Part shown: positions 41,001 through 47,726 of the stretch, in pieces | How the letters are laid out: the number at the start of each line of letters is the position of its first letter | Position numbering within the stretch: the first letter of the stretch is position 1 | Assembly (NCBI RefSeq): GCF_021513135.1 | Contig: NZ_CP090982.1 | Span: 1-64,000 of the forward strand | Source: Vibrio sp. SS-MA-C1-2 | GTDB lineage: Bacteria; Pseudomonadota; Gammaproteobacteria; Enterobacterales; Vibrionaceae | DNA length: 64,000 nt | Reading direction: 5' to 3' | Made by a program: the position numbers and the translations under genes | Notes under the pieces: generated by a model | Database searches by the model: none | The model's input: the letters and a program-made list of their open reading frames with translations, nothing else | Told to the model about the DNA's origin: nothing

Positions 41001-44000
41001 TCACTGCTGTTCCCCAACAGTTGCTCGGTAGTAAATGTCAGCACGCTATCTTCATTCACACTGTAACTGGTTGAGCCAGCAACGGGAGGATTATTCACTG
41101 CATTGACGGTCAAACTTACCGATGAATCAAGGGTACCTGTTCCATCATTCACCGTAAAATCGAAATTCACATTGCCATTAAAATTTTCATTTGGTGAAAA
41201 AGTATAACTTTCCCCATTATCGGTAAACACGCCATCGGTGCCACTGTAATTGACGCTATCAATGGTGAGGCTGTCCCCATCAATATCCGATAACTGACTG
41301 ATTAATTGAGTATCGGTAAAAGTAAGGGAGTTATCTTCTTCAACACTAAAAGGCGAAGCGGCATGAGTGGGAAGATCATTCACCGGGTTAACCGTTAAAT
41401 CCGCGCCACTGACTACAGTATTGGTACCATCGCTGAGATCAAAACTGATGGCAATATCACCATAAAAATCAGCATCCGGAGTGATGGTAAACGTGCCGTC
41501 ACCGTTATCAACCACGGTACCGTGAGCATCAATGGTTAAATTATCGGCGGTTAAACTCTCCCCTTCTACATCTGAGGCTTGAGCAAGCAACTGCGCTTGT
41601 GAAAGTGTAATCGATCCATCTTCATCCACCGAATAAGCCAAACTGCCAGACACAGGGGCATCATTCACCGCCACCACACTGATATCTGCGGAGGTGGTCT
41701 CAGTGCTGCCATCTTCATCACTGATAGTCACATCCAACGAGAGATCGCCATGGAAGTTTTCATTCGGAGCGAAGCTAAAGGTGTTATCCCCGTTATCAGT
41801 TAAGATTCCATCACTGCCACTGTAACCGACGGAGTCTAAAGAGACATCCCCTTCAACATCACTGCTGTTCCCCAACAGTTGCTCGGTAGTAAATGTCAGC
41901 ACACTATCTTCATTCACACTGTAGCTGGTTGAGCCAGCAACGGGGGGATCATTCACGGCATTGACGGTCAAATTCACCGATGAATCAAGGATGCCTGTCC
42001 CATCATTCACCGTGAAATCGAAATTCACATTGCCATTAAAATTTTCATTTGGTGAAAAAGTATAACTTTCCCCATTATCGGTAAACACGCCATCGGTGCC
42101 ACTGTAATTGACGCTATCAATGGTGAGGCTGTCCCCATCAATATCCGATAACTGACTGATTAATTGCGCATCGGTAAAGGTGAGGGAGTTATCTTCTTCA
42201 ACACTAAAAGGCGAAGCGGCGTGAGTGGGAAGATCATTCACCGGGTTAACCGTTAAATCCGCGCCACTGACTACAGTATTGGTACCATCGCTGAGATCAA
42301 AACTGATGGCAATATCACCATAGAAATCAGCATCCGGAGTGATGGTAAACGTGCCGTCACCGTTATCAACCACGGTACCGTGAGCATCAATGGTTAGATT
42401 ATCGGCGGTTAAACTCTCCCCTTCTACATCTGAGGCTTGAGCAAGCAACTGCGCTTGTGAGAGTGTAATCGATCCATCTTCATCCACCGAATAAGCCAAA
42501 CTGCCAGACACAGGGGCATCATTCACCGCCACCACACTGATATCTGCGGAGGTGGTCTCAGTGCTGCCATCTTCATCACTGATAGTCACATCCAACGAGA
42601 GATCGCCATGGAAGTTTTCATTCGGAGCGAAGCTAAAGGTGTTATCCCCGTTATCAGTTAAGATTCCATCACTGCCACTGTAACCAACAGAGTCTAAAGA
42701 AACATCCCCTTCAACATCACTGCTGTTCCCCAACAGTTGCTCGGTAGTAAATGTCAGCACGCTATCTTCATTCACACTGTAACTGGTTGAGCCAGCAACG
42801 GGAGGATCATTCACGGCATTGACGGTCAAATTCACCGATGAATCAAGGGTGCCTGTCCCATCATTCACCGTGAAATCGAAATTCACATTGCCATTAAAAT
42901 TTTCATTTGGTGAAAAAGTATAACTTTCCCCATTATCGGTAAACACGCCATCGGTGCCACTGTAATTGACGCTATCAATGGTGAGGCTGTCCCCATCAAT
43001 ATCCGATAACTGACTGATTAATTGCGCATCGGTAAAGGTGAGGGAGTTATCTTCTTCAACACTAAAAGGCGAAGCGGCGTGAGTGGGAAGATCATTCACC
43101 GGGTTAACCGTTAAATCCGCGCCACTGACTACAGTATTGGTACCATCGCTGAGATCAAAACTGATGGCAATATCACCATAGAAATCAGCATCCGGAGTGA
43201 TGGTAAACGTGCCGTCACCGTTATCAACCACGGTACCGTGAGCATCAATGGTTAGATTATCGGCGGTTAAACTCTCCCCTTCTACATCTGAGGCTTGAGC
43301 AAGCAACTGCGCTTGTGAGAGTGTAATCGATCCATCTTCATCCACCGAATAAGCCAAACTGCCAGACACAGGGGCATCATTCACCGCCACCACACTGATA
43401 TCTGCGGAGGTGGTCTCAGTGCTGCCATCTTCATCACTGATAATCACATCCAACGAGAGATCGCCATGGAAGTTTTCATTCGGAGCGAAGCTAAAGGTGT
43501 TATCCCCGTTATCAGTTAAGATTCCATCACTGCCACTGTAACCGACGGAGTCTAAAGAAACATCCCCTTCAACATCACTGCTGTTCCCCAACAGTTGCTC
43601 GGTAGTAAATGTCAGCACGCTATCTTCATTCACACTGTAACTGGTTGAGCCAGCAACGGGAGGATCATTGACAGCAACCACGGTCAAATTCACCGATGAA
43701 TCAAGGATGCCTGTCCCATCATTCACCGTGAAATCGAAATTCACATTGCCATTAAAGTTTTCATTTGGTGAAAAAGTATAACTTCCCCCATTATCAGTAA
43801 ACACGCCATCGGTGCCACTGTAACTGACACCATCAATGATGAGGCTGTCACCATCAATATCCGATAACTGACTGATTAATTGCGCATCGGTAAAGGTGAG
43901 GGAGTTATCTTCTTCAACACTAAAAGGCGAAGCGGCGTGAGTGGGAAGATCATTCACCGGGTTAACCGTTAAATCCGCGCCACTGACTACAGTATTGGTA

Positions 44001-45823
44001 CCATCGCTGAGATCAAAACTGATGGCAATATCACCATAGAAATCAGCATCCGGAGTGATGGTAAACGTGCCGTCACCGTTATCAACCACGGTACCGTGAG
44101 CATCAATGGTTAAATTATCGGCGGTTAAACTCTCCCCTTCTACATCTGAGGCTTGAGCAAGCAACTGCGCTTGTGAGAGTGTAATCGATCCATCTTCATC
44201 CACCGAATAAGCCAAACTGCCAGACACAGGGGCATCATTCACCGCCACCACACTGATATCTGCGGAGGTGGTCTCAGTGCTGCCATCTTCATCACTGATA
44301 GTCACATCCAACGAGAGATCGCCATGGAAGTTTTCATTCGGAGCGAAGCTAAAGGTGTTATCCCCGTTATCAGTTAAGATTCCATCACTGCCACTGTAAC
44401 CAACAGAGTCTAAAGAAACATCCCCTTCAACATCACTGCTGTTCCCCAACAGTTGCTCGGTAGTAAATGTCAGCACGCTATCTTCATTCACACTGTAACT
44501 GGTTGAGCCAGCAACGGGAGGATCATTCACGGCATTGACGGTCAAATTCACCGATGAATCAAGGATGCCTGTCCCATCATTCACCGTGAAATCGAAATTC
44601 ACATTGCCATTAAAATTTTCATTTGGTGAAAAAGTATAACTTTCCCCATTATCGGTAAACACGCCATCGGTGCCACTGTAATTGACGCTATCAATGGTGA
44701 GGCTGTCCCCATCAATATCCGATAACTGACTGATTAATTGCGCATCGGTAAAGGTGAGGGAGTTATCTTCTTCAACACTAAAAGGCGAAGCGGCGTGAGT
44801 GGGAAGATCATTCACCGGGTTAACCGTTAAATCCGCGCCACTGACTACAGTATTGGTACCATCGCTGAGATCAAAACTGATGGCAATATCACCATAGAAA
44901 TCAGCATCCGGAGTGATGGTAAACGTGCCGTCACCGTTATCAACCACGGTACCGTGAGCATCAATGGTTAGATTATCGGCGGTTAAACTCTCCCCTTCTA
45001 CATCTGAGGCTTGAGCAAGCAACTGCGCTTGTGAGAGTGTAATCGATCCATCTTCATCCACCGAATAAGCCAAACTGCCAGACACAGGGGCATCATTCAC
45101 CGCCACCACACTGATATCTGCGGAGGTGGTCTCAGTGCTGCCATCTTCATCACTGATAATCACATCCAACGAGAGATCGCCATGGAAGTTTTCATTCGGA
45201 GCGAAGCTAAAGGTGTTATCCCCGTTATCAGTTAAGATTCCATCACTGCCACTGTAACCAACAGAGTCTAAAGAAACATCCCCTTCAACATCACTGCTGT
45301 TCCCCAACAGTTGCTCGGTAGTAAATGTCAGCACGCTATCTTCATTCACACTGTAACTGGTTGAGCCAGCAACGGGAGGATCATTCACGGCATTGACGGT
45401 CAAATTCACCGATGAATCAAGGATGCCTGTCCCATCATTCACCGTGAAATCGAAATTCACATTGCCATTAAAGTTTTCATTTGGTGAAAAAGTATAACTT
45501 TCCCCATTGTCGGTAAACACGCCATCGGTACCACTGTAACTGACGCTATCAATGGTGAGACTATCTCCATCAATATCCGATAGCTGACTGATTAATTGCG
45601 CATCGGTAAAGGTGAGGGAGTTATCTTCTTCAACACTAAAAGGCGAAGCGGCGTGAGTGGGAAGATCATTCACCGGATTAACCGTTAAATCCGCGCCACT
45701 GACCACAGTATTGGTGCCATCGCTGAGATCAAAGCTGATAGCAATATCACCATAGAAATCGGCATCTGGGGTGATAGTAAACGTACCGTCACCGTTATCA
45801 ACCACGGGTACCGTGAGTATCAA
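26021..45823 (-). CDS. Central open frame of the giant adhesin (6,600 codons)
   Basis: This is the uninterrupted part of the adhesin gene. The first codons are set by the frameshift at about 45808, not by a real start. Its upstream end continues the 858-bp repeat in the neighbouring frame. Reading from its N-terminal side it holds seven 858-bp units (three cadherin-like domains each), then more diverse repeats. Next are two copies of a module with a jelly-roll-like domain (about 38460-37985 and 36765-36300), a lectin-like domain (35640-34985) and a Gly/Asp-rich Tyr domain (33850-33420). A carboxypeptidase-regulatory-like segment (32690-32540), a YfaP-like segment (32450-32060) and an unrecognised domain (31120-30350) follow. 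The last third holds two copies of a 987-bp module. The end at 26021 results from a frameshift at a C7 tract. Confidence 0.88.
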   Translation of the reverse strand: MILTVPVVDNGDGTFTITPDADFYGDIAISFDLSDGTNTVVSGADLTVNPVNDLPTHAASPFSVEEDNSLTFTDAQLISQLSDIDGDSLTIDSVSYSGTDGVFTDNGESYTFSPNENFNGNVNFDFTVNDGTGILDSSVNLTVNAVNDPPVAGSTSYSVNEDSVLTFTTEQLLGNSSDVEGDVSLDSVGYSGSDGILTDNGDNTFSFAPNENFHGDLSLDVIISDEDGSTETTSADISVVAVNDAPVSGSLAYSVDEDGSITLSQAQLLAQASDVEGESLTADNLTIDAHGTVVDNGDGTFTITPDADFYGDIAISFDLSDGTNTVVSGADLTVNPVNDLPTHAASPFSVEEDNSLTFTDAQLISQLSDIDGDSLTIDSVNYSGTDGVFTDNGESYTFSPNENFNGNVNFDFTVNDGTGILDSSVNLTVNAVNDPPVAGSTSYSVNEDSVLTFTTEQLLGNSSDVEGDVSLDSVGYSGSDGILTDNGDNTFSFAPNENFHGDLSLDVTISDEDGSTETTSADISVVAVNDAPVSGSLAYSVDEDGSITLSQAQLLAQASDVEGESLTADNLTIDAHGTVVDNGDGTFTITPDADFYGDIAISFDLSDGTNTVVSGADLTVNPVNDLPTHAASPFSVEEDNSLTFTDAQLISQLSDIDGDSLIIDGVSYSGTDGVFTDNGGSYTFSPNENFNGNVNFDFTVNDGTGILDSSVNLTVVAVNDPPVAGSTSYSVNEDSVLTFTTEQLLGNSSDVEGDVSLDSVGYSGSDGILTDNGDNTFSFAPNENFHGDLSLDVIISDEDGSTETTSADISVVAVNDAPVSGSLAYSVDEDGSITLSQAQLLAQASDVEGESLTADNLTIDAHGTVVDNGDGTFTITPDADFYGDIAISFDLSDGTNTVVSGADLTVNPVNDLPTHAASPFSVEEDNSLTFTDAQLISQLSDIDGDSLTIDSVNYSGTDGVFTDNGESYTFSPNENFNGNVNFDFTVNDGTGTLDSSVNLTVNAVNDPPVAGSTSYSVNEDSVLTFTTEQLLGNSSDVEGDVSLDSVGYSGSDGILTDNGDNTFSFAPNENFHGDLSLDVTISDEDGSTETTSADISVVAVNDAPVSGSLAYSVDEDGSITLSQAQLLAQASDVEGESLTADNLTIDAHGTVVDNGDGTFTITPDADFYGDIAISFDLSDGTNTVVSGADLTVNPVNDLPTHAASPFSVEEDNSLTFTDAQLISQLSDIDGDSLTIDSVNYSGTDGVFTDNGESYTFSPNENFNGNVNFDFTVNDGTGILDSSVNLTVNAVNDPPVAGSTSYSVNEDSVLTFTTEQLLGNSSDVEGDVSLDSVGYSGSDGILTDNGDNTFSFAPNENFHGDLSLDVTISDEDGSTETTSADISVVAVNDAPVSGSLAYSVDEDGSITLSQAQLLAQASDVEGESLTADNLTIDAHGTVVDNGDGTFTITPDADFYGDIAISFDLSDGTNTVVSGADLTVNPVNDLPTHAASPFSVEEDNSLTFTDTQLISQLSDIDGDSLTIDSVNYSGTDGVFTDNGESYTFSPNENFNGNVNFDFTVNDGTGTLDSSVSLTVNAVNNPPVAGSTSYSVNEDSVLTFTTEQLLGNSSDVEGDVSLDSVGYSGSDGILTDNGDNTFSFSPNENFHGDLSLDVTISDEDGTTETTTADISVVAVNDAPVSGSLAYSVDEDGSITLSQAQLLAQASDVEGESLTADNLTIDAHGTVVDNGDGTFTITPDADFYGDIAISFDLSDGTNTVVSGADLTVNPVNDLPTHAASPFSVEEDNSLTFTDAQLISQLSDIDGDSLIIDGVSYSGTDGVFTDNGGSYTFSPNENFNGNVNFDFTVNDGTGILDSSVNLTVVAVNDPPVAGSTSYSVNEDSVLTFTTEQLLGNSSDVEGDVSLDSVGYSGSDGILTDNGDNTFSFSPNENFHGDLSLDVTISDEDGTTETTTADISVVAVNDAPVSGSLAYSVDEDGSITLSQAQLLAQASDVEGESLTADNLTIDAHGTVVDNGDGTFTITPDADFYGDIAISFDLSDGTNTVVSSADLTVNPVNDLPEFSHSVSTFSLIPPPDLILETDEDNALTFNDSDLLANVVDSDGDNLTIENLNYSGSDGTLSTNVDGSYTFTPAENFSGTSRFTFDINDGSGITSATADIDVVAVNDAPVISNTITTNVDEDNSITLTQADLLAYASDIEGDSLTANNLIVDSNGTVITNQDGSFTITPNEDFNGDLVLSFDISDGTASVTTGINLIVNPINDTPTTEFTDLTGNEDNVVIITQESLLSNTVDIDGDTLTASNLSIDESFGEVFDNGDGTFSFTPSVNYNGNVPFSFSVSDGTVTTSAHGNISITSVNDLPTFSETSFVTTEDNSIVITNDLLLENAADIDSDTLSIVSVSMNDSNGTVVQNENGNWIFTPSEHFSGVAELNIEINDGTESVTFLSTVSIDAVADEPSLHVSLNQVSLAEFNDDNIIGGVLSGWSTDNASGDIEVNYDYIYGLDTNRGLVLELENNFGDESNVYQNLNVSAGETVTLAFDLSGRLDGDNVYIGEDAQVDVYFEGILIDSIFPSLGWETHEYTLTASTDNPRLELDAPSHDSTGAILDTILVLKPETMVEDTTIELNISSILVDNDGSESLQSLTLTGLPNNAVLSDGVNEFISTGEAGSIDIAEWDLSQLTIQPTASFSGEILLEITAVSVEASTGETSSTTEVFPIDVLSVNDAVIIDENSPLIFNAIEDTQFTITEASLLSNASDIDSEQLIVTNLSIPNATYTTVIDPDTGSKSFLITLDENFNGDIDLSFNVSDQDGSVVSSNALVNVVAVNDTPTTEFTDLTGNEDNVVIITQESLLSNTVDIDGDTLTASNLSIDESFGEVFDNGDGTFSFTPSVNYNGNVPFSFSVSDGTVTTSAHGNISITSVNDLPTFSETSFVTTEDNSIVITNDLLLENAADIDSDTLSIVSVSMNDSNGTVVQNENGNWIFTPSEHFSGDAELSISINDGIDTVSFTSTVSVDAIADAPALNISLKQTVAELTEADLRGEGGLAQWSTDNSNNYNGYIEIHPDTSYGVSDNRGQVIELEAYPGDESNLYQNLGISASQTITISFDLSARAGYGGASSQVDLYFEGVLIDSILPDVGWESHAYTLTATTENPRLEFDSPSQDGLGAILDTITVVKVGVIEDQLIDLNIEAILVDDDGSESLQSLILTGLPEGVVLSDGTNDFISTGNESLVDIAEWDLSQLTIQPTASFSGEILLEITAVSVEASTGETSSTTEVFPIDVLSVNDAVIIDQNSPLIFNAIEDTQFTITEASLLSNASDIDSEQLIVTNLSIPNATYTTVIDPDTGSKSFLITLDENFNGDIDLSFNVSDQDGSVVSSNATVNVAAVNDAPVVTDGITVASFEESSPWVSLGNADVIDGEGLLVDDLPYQSGGMLYDQSFNSDEGFRTSFDIHIDPQGGASPYGVGDGTAVSFHNGTELNADNAVIGGTGGGLGAGGLSTDFLTVGFDTYNHQVVEITDANGELILEVDVSSYGGISHETDARSVEIEITPDGLLNVNMSFDDGQSFQPIVVSLNLNDAGVNIPDDIKVMYTASTGGAYAEQTISNVELSSITGTDQGTIVEDTSYLITEELLLINASDIDSVDLSVVELTLNNTDQGSLVDNQDGSWTFIPTQDFNGQVEFGYSVSDGEASTSAPPFYLQVQSINDEVVINENTPLVFNAMEDTQFTITEASLLSNASDIDSEQLIVTNLSIPNATYTTVIDPDTGSKSFLITLDENFNGDIDISFNVSDQDGSVVSSSAVVNVVAVNDAPIISNPITATGEEDNSITLSQADLLAYASDPEGDNLTASNVSVSDNAVVTDNGDGSFTLTPDADYNGDVVFTFDISDGNHSESTSGTVTFIPVTDFSAVNNQNFAINEDTSITLTKAEVLQTVSYDGEGEVEIASISTESGGTLVDNGNDTWTFTPPENFNGQLNLNVEVYDSEAVSSSSDTLTISGSDFASLDGEYIKAAQPGYASNAGLDLDYTHNDGDYAYYYKDNGDDEWTLLIKRDHDGSDNNYGDGTWMAVTTSTDPSTLTGDVENLVPSYTAVDYDYITYSDSTDDNGLVIPAETSLISYGVDYGESLTAFNVELDINAVNDAPEVTGTIDGINEDSAITLSEADILALITDVEGDSFSLSSVSYSGSDAQFTDNGDSTYTLTPNEHFNGDLELDISLLSGGQDEAIDTTLSIPVIPVNDAATNSGDINASVDEDHTITLTQEQLLANAADVDGDDLTADNLSASNVTIIDNHDGTFSLTPDENFNGIIDVAYDISDGQSTLAANLNLTVDPINDVPVIDTDIPITITEDGSYTITQAELLQFISDVEGDDITAAISFQPTETTASGSVVDSLTGDPISGATVTLFDSSGHSTTATTNVQGEYTVTGQVVENGQVSIEQPGGISSSYNIDAGSTADLGLTALSDQLDADDMRIVLTWGGSSQTKDLDSHLWLYDKETGNELDEVYFADKTHSLAGDTVNLDRDDVSYYGPETITIPNYADADLHFAVKNHTSNSWNVSGTDEVSVQVFVGDSLVQSFTPEVSGSGSYWHVFDVVDGIIVPLQENNNGYGSSDFDVVSSNEAESAENGITISDIANSDESTEQQAPEQATYLDSTDDISVNNGTIVNNGDGTYTITPDTNFFGQFSVSYTATDSSGGSCSGLINFDIASSNDAPIVENVTYTIEEDGVVNFTADYLLSEASDIEGDDLSISEVSYTGTDGVLTINPEGSDYPYTFTPNENFNGQTNIDFQVSDGIDVTDASLNVTVTAVNDTPLSASTSHTVNEDHSITLTQAQLLLNSSDVDGDDLTASNLTTTGETTITDHGDGTFTVTPDENYHGDISLSFDVSDGTGSVAGISTLTVTPVNDLVIARDDSTTTNIDEPQIRLESEPNYGSMEYHDGTNWQTMTAETEYSADTEIRFVPDSDLINSTFEVSQFGTNIDETAEFSDWGTLTDDNTLVMTDGDLTVTISTNEDDPLKVFNDELRDGRASQGTGTGLGDDDPDSETFITQDAGLSNDEMMRVDISGQDINSVSFTLDGLGGYFRESSPGANDAETHIIINAYDNDGHLLATELSSSSHDSIYTHTYSLTLDEPVAYFEIGTDNSLGTYVVQSLSVSRVPTEDITVTTIQADGTETSSTTHLEFTSENSNDAIPLTDELIAIDPDITTKPLSTSEDQPITISASDLLSNDSDIDGDTVSISAVNAIDDTHGTVSLDLNGDILFTPNADYNGEASFSYTVTDGNGSTDSATVSVQVEAVNDGPDVSGDLSSSVVEDNAIILTQDDLLANASDIEGDNLTAADLSASHATIVDNLDGTFTVTADPDFNGEIAVSFNISDGTEQVSSTLNLTVFPDNDAPVISSATSTTGTEDTSFVLTQAELLGNASDIDGDNLTASNLSGENVVIVDNLDGTYTLTPEANFHGEISLSYDISDGSDTVSSTLNLSVTAVNDTPIISEGTSATTLESDLPSTTMEQLPLVVVGGNDMELSTYLTSGDPLFDNYQVSNIKIIDFDLIDGTEPGSSAAVWLQFNSEEDRADFLSSADSLTINGFELSTDEAYTLTELSVNGLNGIQWLTNDENVTDLLQTIVASDFDQQVNITVTPNPISLLVTQDDLLANASDIDGDSLTASNLSGDNIIVVDNQDGTYTVTPEANFHGEISLSYDISDGSDTVSSTLDLTVTAVNDIPTISHPVTASMAEDNSITLSQADLLATASDIDGDSLTASNLSGENVVIVDNLDGSYTVTPEVNFHGEIHLSYDISDGSDIVSSTLDLTVTAVNDTPIISGNTSATTLESDLPSTSMEQLPLTVVGDDDMELATYLSSGDPLFDNYQISNIKVLDMHSGDGDESGVGAAVWLQFNSEEAREDFLSSADTLTINGFELSSGEAYTLTELGVNGLNGLQWLSNDDNITDLLQTIIASDFDQQFDVTVTPNPISLLITQDDLLANASDIDGNSLTASNLSGDNIIVVDNQDGTYTVTPEANFHGEISLNYDISDGSEMVSSTLDLTVTAVNDIPTISHPVTTSVAEDNSITLSQADLLATASDIDGDNLTAADLSASHATIVDNLDGTFTVTADPDFNGEIAVSFNVSDGSEQVSSTLNLTVSPDNDAPVISSATSTTGTEDTSFVLTQAELLANASDIDGDSLTASNLSSDDATLVDNLDGTFTVTPNANVNGDISISYTVSDGEECVATSMAVNLAAVNDGPDISGDLSSSVDEDNAIILTQDDLLANASDIEGDNLTAADLSASHATIVDNLDGTFTVTVDPDFNGEIAVSFNVSDGTEQVSSTLNLTVSPDNDAPVISGATSTTGTEDTSFVLTQAELLANASDIDGDSLTASNLSSDDATLVDNLDGTFTVTPNENVNGDILISYTVSDGEESVVTSMAVNLSAVNDEPNSPTFSLQGTEDQLLVIDPAYITDQISDIDGDDITLESLTVRSPANATLTQQPDGMYHLVSSQDFNGLVELDYQVSDGEATVDGTLNVDVIPVNDTPISEGNASLTTSEDGAFTFTAGDLMDLFSDIDNDDLVVSRIVIPDDEEGGRSPIIKMAAGHLHRVITLLGLLISILL
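27694..29667 (-). repeat. 987-bp module duplicated in the adhesin gene
   Basis: Two adjacent modules of 987 bp (27694-28680 and 28681-29667) are similar. Each encodes a tandem-95 repeat plus an extra ~165-residue domain with the shared pattern LESDLPSTxMEQLPL, then AAVWLQFNSEE, then SADxLTINGFEL. The two differ by scattered substitutions. The extra domain is not recognised. Confidence 0.7.
34985..35640 (-). other. Lectin-like domain within the adhesin
   Basis: This segment departs from the cadherin-like pattern and resembles bacterial L-type (legume-like) lectin domains. It reads ASFEESSPWVSLGNADVIDG, FRTSFDIHIDPQGG, then GDGTAVSFHNGT, GGGLGAGGL, VGFDTYNH and a late NVNMSFDDGQSF. The order of a jelly-roll start, a GDGxAFxxH-type loop, a glycine-rich loop and a GFDTY motif fits sugar-binding lectins. 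Binding specificity cannot be told. Confidence 0.65.
35646..39030 (-). repeat. 1,692-bp duplicated module in the adhesin gene
   Basis: Sequence at 36939-37160 recurs without visible change at 38631-38852, and 35646-36150 recurs at about 37338-37842, all at an offset of 1,692 bp (564 codons). Between these nearly identical blocks the jelly-roll-like domains have diverged clearly. The pattern suggests a duplication followed by change in the domain and copying between the flanking parts. Confidence 0.75.
39663..45668 (-). repeat. Seven tandem 858-bp units in the adhesin gene
   Basis: The anchor TTCACCGG(G/A)TTAACCGTTA occurs at 39663, 40521, 41379, 42237, 43095, 43953, 44811 and 45669, with every interval exactly 858 bp (286 codons). 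Each unit encodes three cadherin-like domains. The units are nearly identical but differ at scattered sites that recur in different combinations. An eighth, more diverged and frameshifted unit follows to about 46530. Confidence 0.95.
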
Positions 45824-47455
45824 TGGTTAAATTATCGGCAGTTAAACTCTCCCCTTCCACATCTGATGCTTGGGCAAGTAACTGTGCTTGCGTCAGGGTT
45901 ATAACGCCATCTTCATCCACCGAATAAGCCAAACTACCAGACACAGGGGGATCATTAATTGGCAAGATATCAATAATCAGTGAAGTGTCAGCAGTTGCGC
46001 CTTCGTCATCTTCAACGGTAACAGATAACGAAACCTGACCATTAAAATCTTGATTCGGAGCAAAACTACACGTTCCATCCCCATTAATGAGAAAATATCC
46101 CATCATTGCCAGTATAAGTAATATCAACGAGGGACACATCCCCTTCAATATCAGAGGCATTAGCAACAATTTGCGATTCATTAAAGGTTAATACTTCATC
46201 TTCATTGATGGTATACGTCAAAGATTCAGCAACGGGAGGGTCATTGACAGCAACCACGGTCAGATCAACTTGACTCGTTATCGTCCCTGTACCGTCTCCT
46301 GACCACCATATCAAAACTAAGATCACCATTAAAATTCTCATTTGGCGCAAAGGTATAACTGCCATTCCCATGATCTGTAAAGACACCCTCAGTGCCACTG
46401 TAACTAACACTATCAATGGTTAAGCTGTCCCCATCAACATCTGAAAGTTGAGAAAGTAGTTGGCTATCGCTAAACGTTAAGGAATTGTCTTCATTAATAG
46501 AAGAAGGGACTTGGGGTGAAAACAGGCAAGTCATTGACGGGATTAACCGTTAAATCAAGAGCACTGGTGACCGTAGACGTGCCATCACTAATATCAAAGC
46601 TTAATGTTGTCACCCCATTAAAATCTTGATGTGAATTAATCGTAAATGTACCGTCACCATTATCAACCACCGTTGTATCATTCGATGCTTGAAGATTGGT
46701 AGCAACTAAATCATCACCATCAACATCACTGGCAAATTCAAGAAGTTGTTCCTGCGTTAATGTAATTGAACCATCTTCATCAAATTGATGATTAATATTT
46801 TGAGAAACATCGGCATCATCATTGATATTATCGACGGAAAATTGAAATGTTTCAGTCTGAGTACCAGAATCAACATCTGATAATTCTTCACTTTCTGCAT
46901 CATCGGCATCAACACTCACTTGAAACATTTCAGTGGTAACCGTTGAATCTGACTCGACGTCCTCACTACTTTCATCATTAGACGTCGCTTGAGAGCTAGA
47001 AGAAGGCTCCGTTACCTGCTGTTCTTCATTAGTCAGAGATTCTCCACCATCGGATCCTGAGCTGACTTCGCTTCCTGAATCACCTCCAACATCTTGCGTT
47101 TCACCGCTTCCACCGCTCGATTCTGAGGTGAATGAATCATCAAGTTCACTATCTACAACGATTTGATTGACTATTTCAGAGCTGCCTATCATCACTGTTT
47201 TCACTCTCTTCATTACTGCTAGTTGTATTATCACTACCACCTTCCTCATCGGAGGCCGACGACGGTTGCCCTCCCCCTCTGAGTCCGTGTTTTTTGTTCA
47301 GCGATAATCGTATTCCCACCACTGGCTACAGTAGATGTCACGGTGTTCTGTTGATTCGATTGACTCTGTTGCTCACTACTGGAGCTCGTATCATCCGTTT
47401 CAATGTTCTCAACCGCATCATTTAATGGATTATTTTGTTGATTATTATCAGCCAT

Positions 47456-47726
47456 TCGCTCTACTCAGTGGATTTAGGGATACATATTTGAAATTTCTCT
47501 AAATTTAAGTAAAGCACTGGTTAGTGAAAAGCGCAAATGAACAACAATTTTTATATTTAGATAACCTAGTCGCTACATTTTGTTTACCTACTGATTTCTT
47601 AATATAAAAATTGAACTACACTGAAGGATAAAGTGATGTTTTATCTTTTCACTCCTTTACATTAACTGTTCATTGGAGAGGACAAGTGATCATCAATAGC
47701 AATTTTTCATAAATATATGGATTTGA
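47456..47726. promoter_or_regulatory. Divergent control region between adhesin and secretion operon
   Basis: This 271-bp AT-rich interval separates the two divergent transcription units, so it must hold both promoters. No clear operator was recognised. A partly repeated GATAAAGTGATGTTTTATC stretch lies near 47630. The shared region would allow joint control of the adhesin and its secretion system. Confidence 0.5.

Larger units (their letters stand above)
24246..47455 (-). pseudogene. Giant tandem-95/cadherin-like adhesin gene (about 7,700 codons), frameshifted at both ends
   Basis: One leftward gene runs from MADNNQQNNPLNDAVENIET (start 47455) to a Ser/Asp-rich C-terminus at 24246. Most of it is a string of roughly sixty ~95-residue repeats of the cadherin-like tandem-95 class, each with VNDxP, EDxxxTxxxxxLLxxAxDxDGD and NGDGTxTxTPxxxFxG landmarks. 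Inserted among them are a lectin-like domain, two jelly-roll-like domains and a YfaP-like segment. The N-terminus is Gln/Ser/Glu-rich. The divergent operon at 47727 encodes a type I secretion machine, so the product is probably a secreted or surface-held adhesin. No RTX nonapeptide repeats are seen near the C-terminus. Frame changes occur near 26105, 45808, 46100, 46290, 46515, 47180 and 47275. Restoring them joins all pieces. Whether these are real mutations or consensus errors cannot be told here. Confidence 0.85.

Noticed and set aside
39663-46530. Regular tandem repeats as a possible CRISPR array
   Set aside because: The period is 858 bp, the units are coding in frame and there are no short direct repeats with unique spacers.
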